Assembly (NCBI GenBank): GCA_963678675.1
Contig: OY783199.1
Coordinates: 8,626,355-8,690,354, forward strand
From: Xiphydria camelus
Taxonomy: Eukaryota; Arthropoda; Insecta; Hymenoptera; Xiphydriidae
DNA: 64,000 nt
Direction of reading: 5' to 3'
In this document: positions 21,591 through 31,870 of the stretch, piece after piece
Position numbering within the stretch: position 1 is the first letter of the stretch
Layout of the letters: each line of letters starts with the position of its first letter
Program-made: the position numbers and the translations under genes
The notes under the pieces: model-generated
Told to the model about the DNA's origin: nothing
Database searches by the model: none
Seen by the model: only the letters and a program-made list of their open reading frames with translations

Positions 21591-22289
21591 CCCAGGTAGC
21601 ACACTGACGTTAGAATAACGTCTCAGACGTCATTTTTTGGTCAGTATAGGGTTTCAGACGTCAGTCGTCGTAATATTAACGTCGCAGTGACGTCATATTT
21701 ACGACGTACCTTGGACGTCAAAATTAAACGTCTTTTTGACGGAACTTTTCCGTCATTTTTAATGACGAACAAGACTTACAAGGAAACGTTTCGAGGCCGC
21801 AGCTTCCGATCTTGATGAAACTTCGTAAATTTAAAGTTTATCGAAAAATAAGAGACCCCTATTTTTCTATAGCGGCCCAATTTTGGTTTAAGGGGGTGAA
21901 ATGGACCCCTGAATTTTCACCCCCTTCGAGCTATCTCCGAAACGAAGCGAGATAGATGAAAACTTTCAATGTACGTTTTGTTTGGTTTTTTTAGTATAAT
22001 AAAATCCCCTAAACAGATTTTGAAAAAAAGCATTATTTTTCAAAAAAAAAAAATTTTTTAATCTAATTTTTCGAAATTTCGGTTTAGTCATGTGGACAAA
22101 AATTTAGGAAATTTTATTACAAATTCAACCATGTATGACATGATATATTTCCCTCCTACAGTTTTGCAAATTTCTAACTTTTATGTCTGATAATGAGCGG
22201 GCTACCAATGGCAGTGACGGGATAGGTCGGGGGTTATTACTTCTATGTATTTTAATGCCACTTTTCTTTTATTTAATAAAGTTCAACTT

Positions 22290-23902
22290 CTATGGCTCAT
22301 AATTATGACAATAATGGTATTCCGTGAAAAAATGTTTTATACAAAGTTGTTTCTTACACCAAGCACACGTAATAACGGCAATATCGCCACATATGTGGCA
22401 TCGTGGTTCCGAGTCCTGTGCAAAACAAAATTCTACAGGATGTTCAAATTCAGGAGGTCTCCTGAATATATATCCACTCTTGAACCACGAATATTTAATA
22501 AAGTTAGTAAACCGTGGTGAAGAAAACTGATTATGAGTAAGAGATTGAAGTTTTAAAATATTATCTCTCGAATGAAGGTTAATATCGTAATTGAAAAGAG
22601 TTACAATATCTGAAAACCTCCTTACAAAATTCTTCCACATTCGAAATCCGTATACGTCTAGCGGTTGAATCAGTCCGGTGGTGCCTTGTGGAATCGTCAT
22701 TAATATTATTGTCTTGTCTTCTGGTGTAGCTTCTCGAACACTTCGCTCACATTGTCCACTCCAAGAGTCCAGCAGTAAGACGCTTGTAGATCCAGTGTTA
22801 GGGAAGTAAACTTCTTGCAGCCATGTTTTCATGAGATCGGTTGTAAGTTTCCCAGATTTGGAAGCCATGAAGTATACATTTGGCGGCCTAAACACGGTTT
22901 GTTGCACTCGTTCTCCCAATTGCCCACTAGCCTCTTTTAATACCACATAAAGAGGCGACAGTAGTTTTCCATCAGCAGATATGGTGGGTTGTATAGTATA
23001 GCTGTGGGTTGTAGAAGATATTGATTGTACCACAGCTTCAATTTTTTTTGCCCCGATGTAGCTAAAGTTCGGCCAGAATGTATTTCTAAATTAAATCCAC
23101 TCTGATCAGAGTTAAATACATTTTGTGGTCCATATTGTGTAATGAGTGGCTTCACTTGTTCTACGAAGGCATGGCTTCGTACTTTCAAACTTTCCTCACC
23201 CTCAACGTTTTTTCTCGTTACAAACTTTGTGATCTTTCGAGAGACAATTCTATATGCTTTCTTGAATGACCTCAACCATGTTTGACTTGCTTTGAAGGTT
23301 GGAAGATTCTCTACTTCTTTTGCTTGTAAAGCCCATCGTTTAAGGTCTACATCATGTACTATTATTTTCGATCTACTAGCTTCTACAAATTTATCAAAAG
23401 TATATTTCGCTATGCGTATTAATTTATCATTTTGAGTACCCCCCTGTCCTACTTGCGCAGCCCATCTTCGTAATTGTCTATCAGATTTCACTTTTTTAAA
23501 CTGATGTTGAACTGCTGCTACGGTTCGACGTCTTTTCTTCCCACTGTTCCAGTAATCTATGGCACTTTGTTTATATTCAAAGCTAACCGCTTCTTCATCG
23601 GGTGTACAGGGATATGGTTCTGGAGGTATAGAGGTTTCTACGTGAGGAACATCCTCGACGTCCGATTCCAGCCAGTCAGTATTAACAGCGTGCATTTCAC
23701 TATCCTCGATTGAATCTTCCAATTCCAATTTATTTTCATGTTCGACTCGAAATGATGAATCCTCCATGCTACGTATAATAATATTTTGTAATAAATCTTT
23801 CAATTGCACTTCTGCACTATTCATTGGAGTTTCTCTTCCATTTGGTACACTGAAAACGGCCACCAATAAAGTTAACACATTGATCGGATTTATAATTGCC
23901 AT
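22290..23902 (-). pseudogene. Pogo/Tigger-like DDE transposase, one frameshift
   Basis: Starting at ATG 23902 (an internal ATG at 23824 is also possible). Visible in order: an acidic N-terminal region; a helix-turn-helix stretch (VAAVQHQFKKVKSDRQLRRW); a CENP-B-like DNA-binding part (LKRWALQAKEVENLPTFKAS); then a DDE core with FNSDQSGF, LLLDSWSG and TTGLIQPLD holding the three catalytic Asp; and a C-terminal C-x2-C...C-x2-C-x4-C-x2-H...YH-x-C cluster ending NYEP. The only break is one missing base in a run of eight A (23042-23049 on the plus strand as T8); nine would restore continuity. That could be real decay or an assembly indel. The TATA-like TTATATATAA at 23974-23983 precedes the start. 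Confidence 0.75.
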
Positions 23903-23973
23903 AATAATAATATGAACTGCTGTGCACCATAGAAACTGAATATTCAGACTAAAAAGCTTTCTCTTTCGCTTCC

Positions 23974-24240
23974 TTATATATAATGAAGTCGCCTCACAAG
24001 AACGAAACAGACTGGAGAGGGTGGGAGGTCCGACTTCCCAAAAAGGGGCCATCATCCTCGGAGTCCGCGTACGAAACTCGAGAGCACGTACGAAAATATT
24101 TTTACATGGGCACAGAGCCAACTAATAATAAAGCTTGTCCAAAGAACTAAACTCCCTCTTTCGCATCACCGGGGCCATATAAGGCAACCCTACAAATAAC
24201 AGGAATGTTGTTTACGGCATTTTCGAGGAGTATATATACA
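23974..24240. promoter_or_regulatory. Bidirectional promoter of the pogo-like element
   Basis: TTATATATAA (23974-23983) sits about 75 bp before the transposase start on the minus strand, and TATATATA (24231-24238) sits about 56 bp before ATG 24294 on the plus strand. Between them a perfect CArG-type box CCATATAAGG is at 24175-24184. Non-coding sequence fills the gap. Confidence 0.5.
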
Positions 24241-24293
24241 GGGCCGAGAAGCAAAGAGCTTCAGTTTCATTGGCTGCGTCTATCATTCAAGTG

Positions 24294-24518
24294 ATGGGTT
24301 CAAACGAGTTACCGACTTTTGAGAAGATCGTGGAGGATCTTAAAAATGGGCACATACCATTGCCGTCTCCCGGGAAATCGCTGGATCTGACATTCCGCAC
24401 AACAGGACCATCCATGGCCGAAGTAGAACGAGAGCTGCAAGAATGTGAGGAGTACTGGAGGAAACAGTACGCGAAGAAGAAAAGTAAAGAAAAAAATGAT
24501 TCCAACAAAAAACTATAA
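24294..24518 (+). CDS. Small 74-residue second protein of the pogo-like element
   Basis: An intact ORF from ATG 24294 to TAA 24518, divergent from the transposase and preceded by a TATA-like box. The protein opens GSNELPTFEKIVEDLKNG, has a proline/glycine stretch (PLPSPGKSLDL), then an acidic-to-basic helix (MAEVERELQECEEYWRKQYA) and a lysine-rich end. It is likely a small nuclear or partner-binding protein, but I recognise no family. It is the only undamaged ORF in the element, and it lies in the unique part outside the inverted repeats. An accessory transposition factor is an inference. Confidence 0.5.
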   Translation: MGSNELPTFEKIVEDLKNGHIPLPSPGKSLDLTFRTTGPSMAEVERELQECEEYWRKQYAKKKSKEKNDSNKKL

Positions 24519-24658
24519 AAATTCAGACAATTTTATCTAACCTGTGAGTGAATTATTAGTTACTTACACACAAACAGAAAATAATATAAATAAATTAACG
24601 GGCGGATTTATTAATAAGATTTCTGAACAATTTTTGTCCATTTTATTTTGATATTATT

Positions 24659-25033
24659 CCGCTAGACGTATACGGCTTTCGAATGTGGAAGAATTTTGTA
24701 AGGAGGTTTTCAGATATTGTAACTCTTTTCAATTACGATATTAACCTTCATTCGAGAGATAATATTTTAAAACTTCAATCTCTTACTCATAATCAGTTTT
24801 CTTCACCACGGTTTACTAACTTTATTAAATATTCGTGGTTCAAGAGTGGATATATATTCAGGAGACCTCCTGAATTTGAACATCCTGTAGAATTTTGTTT
24901 TGCACAGGACTCGGAACCACGATGCCACATATGTGGCGATATTGCCGTTATTACGTGTGCTTGGTGTAAGAAACAACTTTGTATGAAACATTTTTTCACG
25001 GAATACCATTATTGTCATAATTATGAGCCATAG
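24659..25033 (+). pseudogene. Duplicate 3' end of the transposase in the right inverted repeat
   Basis: A near-identical inverted copy of the last 117 codons of the transposase (MWKNFVRR through YHYCHNYEP, stop 25033). It differs by single residues, such as LCMKHF for LCIKHF. It has no promoter or core domain. It exists because the inverted repeats extend into the coding region. Confidence 0.8.
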
Positions 25034-25762
25034 AAGTTGAACTTTATTAAATAAAAGAAACGTGGCATTAAAATACATAGAAGTAATAACCCCCGACCTA
25101 TCCCGTCACTGCCATTGGTAGCCCGCTCATTATCAGACATAAAAGTTAGAAATTTGCAAAACTGTAGGAGGGAAATATATCATGTCATACATGGTTGAAT
25201 TTGTAATAAAATTTCCTAAACTTTTGTCCACATGACTAAACCGAAATTTCGAAAAATTAGATAAAAAAATTTTTTTTTTTAAATAATGCTTTTTTTCAAA
25301 ATCTGTTTAAAGGATTTTATTATACTAAAAAAACCAAACAAAACGTACATTGAAAGTTTTCATCTATCTCGCTTCGTTTCGGAGATAGCTCGAAGGGGGT
25401 GAAAATTCAGGGGTCCATTTCACCCCCTTAAACCAAAATTGGGCCGCTATAGAAAAATAGGGGTCTCTTATTTTTCGATAAACTTTAAATTTACGAAGTT
25501 TCATCAAGATCGGAAGCGGCGGCCTCGAAACGTTTCCTTGTTAGAACAATTTCCGTCTCCTGCATATATAGGGACTTTAAAATTTATTTGTGAATAAATG
25601 GACAAAAATTGTAATTTGTTCCATTATTAAATCAATAAATTATTTCATTTAGTCTCCAGAGTATGTTGAGCAAGTTATAAACTATACAGTTTATTAAAAA
25701 GCACAGATTATTAAAGTAAATGAAAGACAATCAATTAATGTAGGATGAATAAACATTCATAT

Positions 25763-25799
<37 letters not shown>

Positions 25800-26145
25800 T
25801 ATTTATTTATTATTTATTTCTTGCATAGACGCAAATTGATATTAGTATCAATTTGCGTCTATACAAGAATATTTATCAAAAGATACAATCATAAATTTAG
25901 AAAAATGTTGAGAAAAGAATAATACAATTATAAAATCTTATTTTTTCAAGCTCTTTCTTATTGAAAAGTAATATACATTTATTCATCAAACTTTATATAT
26001 GAACACTAATACATAGTAATAATATTTTTAACCACAGGAGCGCGCAGCAGATGAGGACTCGAGGACACCGACCGGTCAACGAAGTTAAGCAGCGAAAAGT
26101 GCGGACACTAGCTGGATGGGTGACCGCTCACGATGAAAAGATATA

Positions 26146-26359
26146 CACTCGGCGTCTCGGATTCTGTCGCTGGTGACTTTTTTTAAATGTTATTTTTAAA
26201 CGTACTAACCAATGATTAATCAATTCTCATGCTTTTATTAACGAGAGTAGACACTACCGTAGCTAATGAGGGCATGAGAATTAATTGTTCATTGGTTAGT
26301 ACGTTTAAAAATAACATTTAAAAAAAAGTCACCAGCGACATAATCCGAGACGCTGGGTG
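26146..26359. mobile_element. Foldback MITE CACTCGGCG...CGCTGGGTG with TA duplication
   Basis: Arms contain TCGCTGGTGACTTTTTTTAA and CGTACTAACCAATGATTAAT. TA lies on both sides (26144-26145, 26360-26361); the compact relative (minus strand, near 205) reads GATATACGTCAG with no insert, confirming the target. A sister copy is at 31056-31269. Confidence 0.85.
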
Positions 26360-27478
26360 TACGTCAGACCTAACCTTTTAAAACCGTCATTTTTTTCGTC
26401 TTCACAACGTACGGTAGAACGTCATTATTACGTGATTTGTCTGACGTCGTGTGGATGTGCAATTAAGCCGTCTTTGCGACGTTAAAATGACGTCATATTT
26501 TTCGTCATCTGACGTCAGAACTGACCTTCAAAAAACATCATTTCGACGTTAGTGTGCTACCTGGGATATTTATACAACAGTTTTTATGTAGAATTTAATG
26601 GCGAACATTTTTGGTTGTATATACTTTTTACGTTTGAACAACGGTTTACGAGAAAATTGAGAAAAACCGGCACAATGTACGATCCGGGGGTGGTTTTTTG
26701 CAAAATAAGGGATGTTGCGGACACTGGACAATTGGGAACGTTGTAGGGTTTTGTTCCTGATCCCATTAGGAAAATGTATACGTAATATGAAAATATGAAA
26801 ACTATAAATTATTTCTCCTATTCCATGTTTATATGTTTAATTTATGTGTACCTATCCCAGTCCGCAGACGCACGTCAAAATGACGTCAAAATCTGGTCAT
26901 CACTGGTTCAATCACGTCAGTCGACCAATAACTGACATTATGACGTCATTTATAATACGAATTTATGATGTCATTTAATGGCGTCATATTGCCGACTTTT
27001 CTTGGTGATATATGTGATATATATATTTAAAAGTATAAAAAAACACCGACTTATATATTCTCCTATACTTCTTACTACTATACTACTATATACTATACTT
27101 CTATACTATACTACTATATACTATACTACTATATACTATACTTCTATCTACCTTTATAAAGCATTTTTTTCAGTTATTATTTATTTAATAAAAGTAGAAA
27201 ATATTTTTATCATCAACAATAAATAATTGAATACGTACTCACACATGCTATTTAATATAAATTATTATCGTTTTTATTATTTAAGAAACCCCCGCCTCTT
27301 TATTCACTTTTCCCTTTTTTATGTTCTAAAACTACTCGCGTAATACTTTTAAATTCGCGCCTTATTTCTTTAACCATGGTTGCACTACTACTAATTTCAG
27401 TTCGTGAATGCGAGTGAGATTTTTATTTTTTTGCGAGATATTTCGTTATTCGTTATACCATCTTTGCTTGGGTAATAG

Positions 27479-27952
27479 CGAATTCGGTTATCTATTAAAA
27501 TATGTTATAGAGGCTTCCTATTTAGCAAGTTTGGGTGGTACTGGAATAACTGGATTAGTAAATCGCATACTGCGAACAATAATAACCAATAAATTGGCGA
27601 CAGGATTTAATTTTGCGGGACAGAGGAGTGAAAAATCCAATAAAAAAGCCTTTGGAACAACTAAACCAAATTCGACTATCATACGTAAGTACCTATATTA
27701 TAATAAAATATTTCCGAGAATATTTCTAAATACACATCAGGGTCTAAAATACAAAATTAGCGTTTATGGATATAAAATAAATGGTTTGAAGGTGGTGGGC
27801 AGGGGTTAATTTTGAATATACCTAGATTGGTAAATAAACTTTGAAATTTATTGTTATTTTTTGTTACAGGTGCGGTACAGATTAAATCTCCTGCTGCTAC
27901 TCAAAGCAAAGTTGATCAGGCAGTGAAAGTGTGGTTAAAGCATGCGAAGTAG
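27479..27952 (+). CDS. DUF4806-domain protein of the CACTA-like element (two exons seen)
   Basis: Exon A (about 27479-27684) and exon B (27870-27952) join in frame across a GTAAGT...TTACAG intron. The protein reads ...SLGGTGITGLVNRILRTIIT, NKLATGFNFAG, KKAFGT, then after the intron AVQIKSPAA and VKVWLKHAK at the stop. The GG...RIL...N-LA..FN-x-x-G...WLKHA pattern is that of DUF4806, a domain found in many insect transposon-linked proteins. The 5' exons are not legible, though an acceptor-like GGTAATAG precedes exon A. It lies upstream of and parallel to the transposase, so an ORF1/TNPA-like DNA-binding partner is a reasonable inference, not shown. Confidence 0.6.
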
Positions 27953-28084
27953 CGAATGCAGAAGATGCCTGTTGAACGTGACGATTAAAGTGTAAAAATA
28001 TTGTTTACTATTTCGTTTATTTTTATACTTAAAATGTCTAAACGTAAGTTGAAAGAACTTGTAGGCCGAAGGTAAATGTGTAGA

Positions 28085-31014
28085 AGGGTGTCAGAAGCTA
28101 CAAACTAATTTGTCAGAAATGGATCGGAAGTGTTTTAGGTAATAATAATTTTTTAAATAATCCCATTGTCAGCGAAGATAAAAGTGAGTTTACTAACATT
28201 ACTACTGTCACTCCAAATTTCGAAATTTTATCCTCTAGTGATACTGATGATGACAGAGACATACATAATTTTCCAAATACAAAATCTCTGCCCAGGTAAC
28301 AAACTAACGTGAAATTAACGTCATTTTTTGGCCAGATCTGGTCATAGACGACGTCAGTAAAAAACGTATAAATTACGTTAAAAGTACGTTCGAAAGTCAC
28401 ATCCCACTGACGTCATTTAATGACGTCTTTCTAACGTTCTTTATGACGTGAAATATGACGTTTAATTTTAGCGATTTTCCAGGTAGCACACTAACGTCAA
28501 AATGACGGTTTTTGAAGGTCAGCTCTGACGGCAGATAACGAAAAATATAACGTGATTGTGTAAAAAATGACGGCTCTGAAAGGTTAGGGCTAACGTATAT
28601 CTTTTCATCGTGAGCGGTCACCCATCCAACTACTGTCCGCACTTTTTGCTGCTTAACTTCGTCGATCGGTCGGTGTTTTCGAGTCCTCATCTGCTGCACG
28701 CTCCTGTGGTATTAAGTATTACTATTGGTGTTCATATGAAGTTTGATGAGAATAAATGTATGTTGCTTTTCCAGCCAATAAGAAAGAGCTTAAATATAAG
28801 ATTTTATAATTGTATTATTCTTTTCTCAACATTTTTCTAAATTTATGATTGCATCTTTTGATAAATATTCTTGCATAGACGCAAATTGATATTAATAAAT
28901 AAATAATTATATGAATGTTTATAGAAACGACCGCAATATAAATAATCTTACTTTTATTTATTACAAAAAAACGTACTGGTAAAATGGTACAGAGATATAA
29001 GAATCGAGAATTAAAGTAGACCACACTATACAAATATTTTTATATTATACATTATAAAAAAATATAAAAATATTCAATGTATATTGTATAATAAGTAGTT
29101 ATTTTAAAATTTTATTACGACGTAAAAATAACGTCTTTTTAACGTCATATTTAAGGCGTCTTAAAGACGTTTCTTGAATGACGACATTAAAACGTCATTT
29201 TTTGGTAGAATGACGTCAAGTTTACGTCAGCTTGCTACCTGGGTGAGGGGTGGATGCTTCTAGTACATCTCAAACGCTGTTTAGTAAATTAACTCAATGG
29301 TCTTTAACTCATAAAATCTCTCAAACTGCCTTAACAGATCTTCTTCATTTGCTTTCTTCATTCCATCCTGAGCTACCCCTTGATAGCCGCACTTTACTTT
29401 CCACTCCTTCTAGTACCACTGTCTCTAATGTATACATATATATCTCTATAGAGACTGGTCAATTTATTTATTTTGGAATAAAAAATGGGCTGTCTAAATT
29501 TAATTTCGATAATGTTAATGAGTTGCAACTCGGGTTTAATGTTGATGGCATCCCATTATTTAAGAGCTCTAAATTACAGTTTTGGCCAATTTTAGCCATA
29601 GTTAAAAATATCCCATGCAGCAGCCCGTTTACAGTGTCTATTTTTTGTGGTAAAAGTAAGCCGAAACCTCTCGATTTATTTCTTAAGCCATTTGTTGACG
29701 AGCTGAATGATTTGTTAAAAAATGGCTTTGTTAGTCCATCAAAACAAAATTGTAAACTTGAGGTTCATAGCTTCGTATACGACGTCCCTGCAAGGGCGTA
29801 TCTAAAATGTACAAAATCACACACAGGGTACTCTGCGTGTGATAAATGCACTGTGCATGGACAATATTTTAAAAATAAAATTGTTTTGGATGGCTTACAG
29901 TGCCGTAAACGGACAAATGAATCTTTTCGTCAACAATTGGATGAAGAACATCACATTTCTCACACTCCCTTAATTGAATTACCCATCGATCTAATTCAAA
30001 CTTTTCCAATAGACTACATGCATAATGTATGTTTGGGAATTATGAGAAAGCTTTTGAATACTTGGATTGGAGGCCCATTAAAAACTAAACTGCCTGGTCA
30101 AAAAGTAAAACTTATTTCTGAAAGTTTACTCGCTTTTCGAAATTCAATGCCAATCGAATTCAATAGAAAACCTCGGTCATTAGATGAATTGCAATATTGG
30201 AAAGCCACCGAATTTTGAACTTTTTTAGTTTACTTAGGCCCCTTTTTTTAACAGACATAGTAGATATTGCTGTTTATGAAAATTTTATTTTATTTAGTTT
30301 TTCTGTGACTATACTGTTGTGTACAAAACATATAACAACATTTGGAATACAATTTGCTAGGGATGTCATAAATGTCTTTATAAATAATTTAAAAGAGCTT
30401 TATGGTCTAGAATTTTATGGTGTATAATGTCCATTTATTCTCACATATCTGCGATGATGTTGAATTGTTTGGTAAACTGGATAACTTTTCTGCTTTTCCC
30501 TTCGAAAATTATTTAGGGCAGTTAAAATCCTTAATTAGTAAACGACCTTCTAATCCTTTACAACAAATTCATCGCAGACTTTCTGAACACAGTTTATTTA
30601 GCCAATAAAGTATGACACTGCAGTTGTAGAAGTTAATAGTCAGCACACAAAAGGGCCGCTTATTCATCACGAAAATCTTGAATGGCATGAACAATTTTTA
30701 AAAATCAACTTTTATGTCCTATGTTTATCGGTAGTAAGTCACTCTAAAGCTGATTGTTATACTTTAACTAAAGACGGGAATAAAGTTATTGAAATACATA
30801 ATATCGTAAAATCTAAAGACAATGGGATTTACATAATTGGAAAAGAATTTCATAATTACTCAAATTTATATTCACTTCCGTACCCTTCAAGCGAATTAAA
30901 TATTTTTGTGGTAAAAAATATCTCACAACTTAAAATTTGGTCTATTACCGACATATATGGCAAATGCATTGTTTCTGCTTATAATGATAGTTTTATAGCA
31001 AGCCCTATTCTGTA
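28085..31014 (+). pseudogene. tnp2/DUF4218-type transposase, interrupted and decayed
   Basis: The N-terminal part (about 28085-28292, ...SSSDTDDDRDIHNF) is cut by a nested element (28293-29243) and resumes at 29244. It then runs SQTALTDLLHLLSSFHPELP, LGFNVDGIPLFKSSKLQFWP, VPARAYLKCTKSHTGYSACD-KC, and PIDYMHNVCLGIMRKL. After an in-frame TGA (about 30216, where an Arg CGA would fit) it continues with YLGPFF..., VYNVHLFSHICDDVELFGKL and FPFENYLGQLKSLI, and closes YSLPYPSSELNIF to a stop at 31014. Two further frame slips lie near 30423 and 30607. This order matches CACTA-like (EnSpm) transposases with a DUF4218 C-terminus. The damage rules out function. Confidence 0.75.
28293..29243. mobile_element. 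Nested CCCAG-family MITE inside the transposase
   Basis: Starts CCCAGGTAACAAACTAACGT and ends GCTTGCTACCTGGG, with TG on both sides (28291-28292, 29244-29245). Removing it restores the transposase frame around the site. It is nearly identical over about 790 bp to 31871-32665 and shares TGACGT-rich ends and an AT-rich centre with the wider family. Confidence 0.8.
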
Positions 31015-31055
31015 AAAGTATGAAAATTATTTTAAAGACAAATTTTTAAAATGTA

Positions 31056-31269
31056 CACCCGGGGACACGGTATCTGTCGCTGGTGACTTTTTTTAAACGT
31101 TATTTTTAAACGTACTAACCAATAATTAATAATCCTCATGCTTTCATTAACGAGAGTAGACGCCACCGTGTAGCTAATGAGCGCATGAGAATTAATTATT
31201 CATTGGTTAGTACGTTTAAAAATAACGTTTAAAAAAAGTCACCAGCGACAGATACCGTGTCCCCGGGTG
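31056..31269. mobile_element. Foldback MITE CACCCGGGGACACGG, TA duplication
   Basis: Sister of 26146-26359: the same TCGCTGGTGACTTTTTTTAA and CGTACTAACCAAT core, but the outermost 20 bp differ (CACCCGGGGACACGGTATC). TA on each side (31054-31055, 31270-31271). Confidence 0.85.
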
Positions 31270-31315
31270 TATGTACCCACATTTCTATTTGAAAAAGTAT
31301 ATACCTATATATAGC

Positions 31316-31418
31316 TCGACCGCCGAGAGAAGAAGCGCGAAAAACGCCGAGCGCATATGGATTCCGTAGTGCTTGAACGTTTAGACTGAGTTTTTCGCGA
31401 TTCATCTCTCGGCGGTCG
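31316..31418. repeat. Short foldback with CGACCGCCGAGAGA arms
   Basis: The arms CGACCGCCGAGAG...GCGCGAAAAAC and the reverse GTTTTTCGCG...CTCTCGGCGGTCG enclose about 45 bp. No open frame. Confidence 0.7.
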
Positions 31419-31870
31419 AAGTATACCTACATACACAATTACATTATATATTTTCAGTTATCCTCTACCATCATTTTTATTTGTATTCGATAATTTGCGC
31501 ATTTTGAAATATTGATAATCCTCTTGAACACACTTTTGTATATTGCATATAATATTATAGTGCCTTAATTATTGTTATGTTAATTATAAGAATAAAAGTT
31601 GATCATGTACCACAGTTTCTCTGGTATTTTATCAAAATATTCACTTACACAATAATATTCAGTGGTTTTAATTGAAAGTGGATTTCTGGTGAATAAAACA
31701 TATTTTTGGACGTCAAATTCACGTCGTTTCGTGACGTGAAAATGACGTCAGATAAATCACGTCATCGGTCTGTGACATTAGGAGGTCATTTTCACGTCAT
31801 ATTGTCGTCATATAGTCACCAGATTATGACGTTATTTTGACGTGCGTCTGCGGACTGGGATAGGTAGCTA

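Larger units (their letters stand above)
21779..25540. mobile_element. Pogo-like DDE element with about 885-bp inverted repeats, two divergent genes
   Basis: Starts CAAGGAAACGTTTCGAGGCC and ends with its reverse; the inverted repeats are 21779-22664 and 24659-25540. TTA lies on both sides (21776-21778, 25541-25543), while the compact relative near 810 reads a single uninterrupted GACTTAGA (minus strand), so the duplication is TTA, or TA with a one-base end difference. It carries a transposase (minus) and a small ORF (plus) from a shared promoter. The 3' coding part of the transposase lies within the inverted repeats. Confidence 0.8.
21591..26565. mobile_element. Long CCCAG-family element carrying nested insertions
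   Basis: Ends are CCCAGGTAGCACACTGACGT (21591) and the reverse of CCCAGGTAGCACACTAACGT (26565), with AT on both sides. Subterminal TGACGT/ACGTCA motifs fill 21600-21770 and 26395-26560. Without the nested units (21779-25540 and 26146-26359) it matches the compact element at 7-1005, including the hairpin near 25815. It contributes no coding sequence of its own. Confidence 0.8.
26856..31859. mobile_element. CACTA/CMC-like element, CCCAGTCCGCAGACGCACGT ends
   Basis: Inverted termini start CCCAGTCCGCAGACGCACGT, AT lies on both sides, and ACGTCA-rich subterminal stretches are about 150 bp. Inside, on the plus strand, are a DUF4806 gene (27408-27952) followed by a tnp2/DUF4218 transposase (28085-31014), with a second transposon (28293-29243) and foldbacks (31056-31269, 31316-31418) nested in it. 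The ends resemble those of the CCCAGGTAGC family but are not the same. A short TACT/ATACT repeat lies at 27060-27145. Confidence 0.75.

Noticed and set aside
23042..23049. Programmed ribosomal frameshift in the pogo-like transposase
   Set aside because: A single missing base in an A8 run (T8 on plus) is more simply explained by mutation or an assembly indel; no pseudoknot or slippery heptamer context was evident.
26978..27226. Long open frame over TACT/ATACT repeats
   Set aside because: Low-complexity microsatellite translation with no domain, lying in a subterminal region of a transposon.
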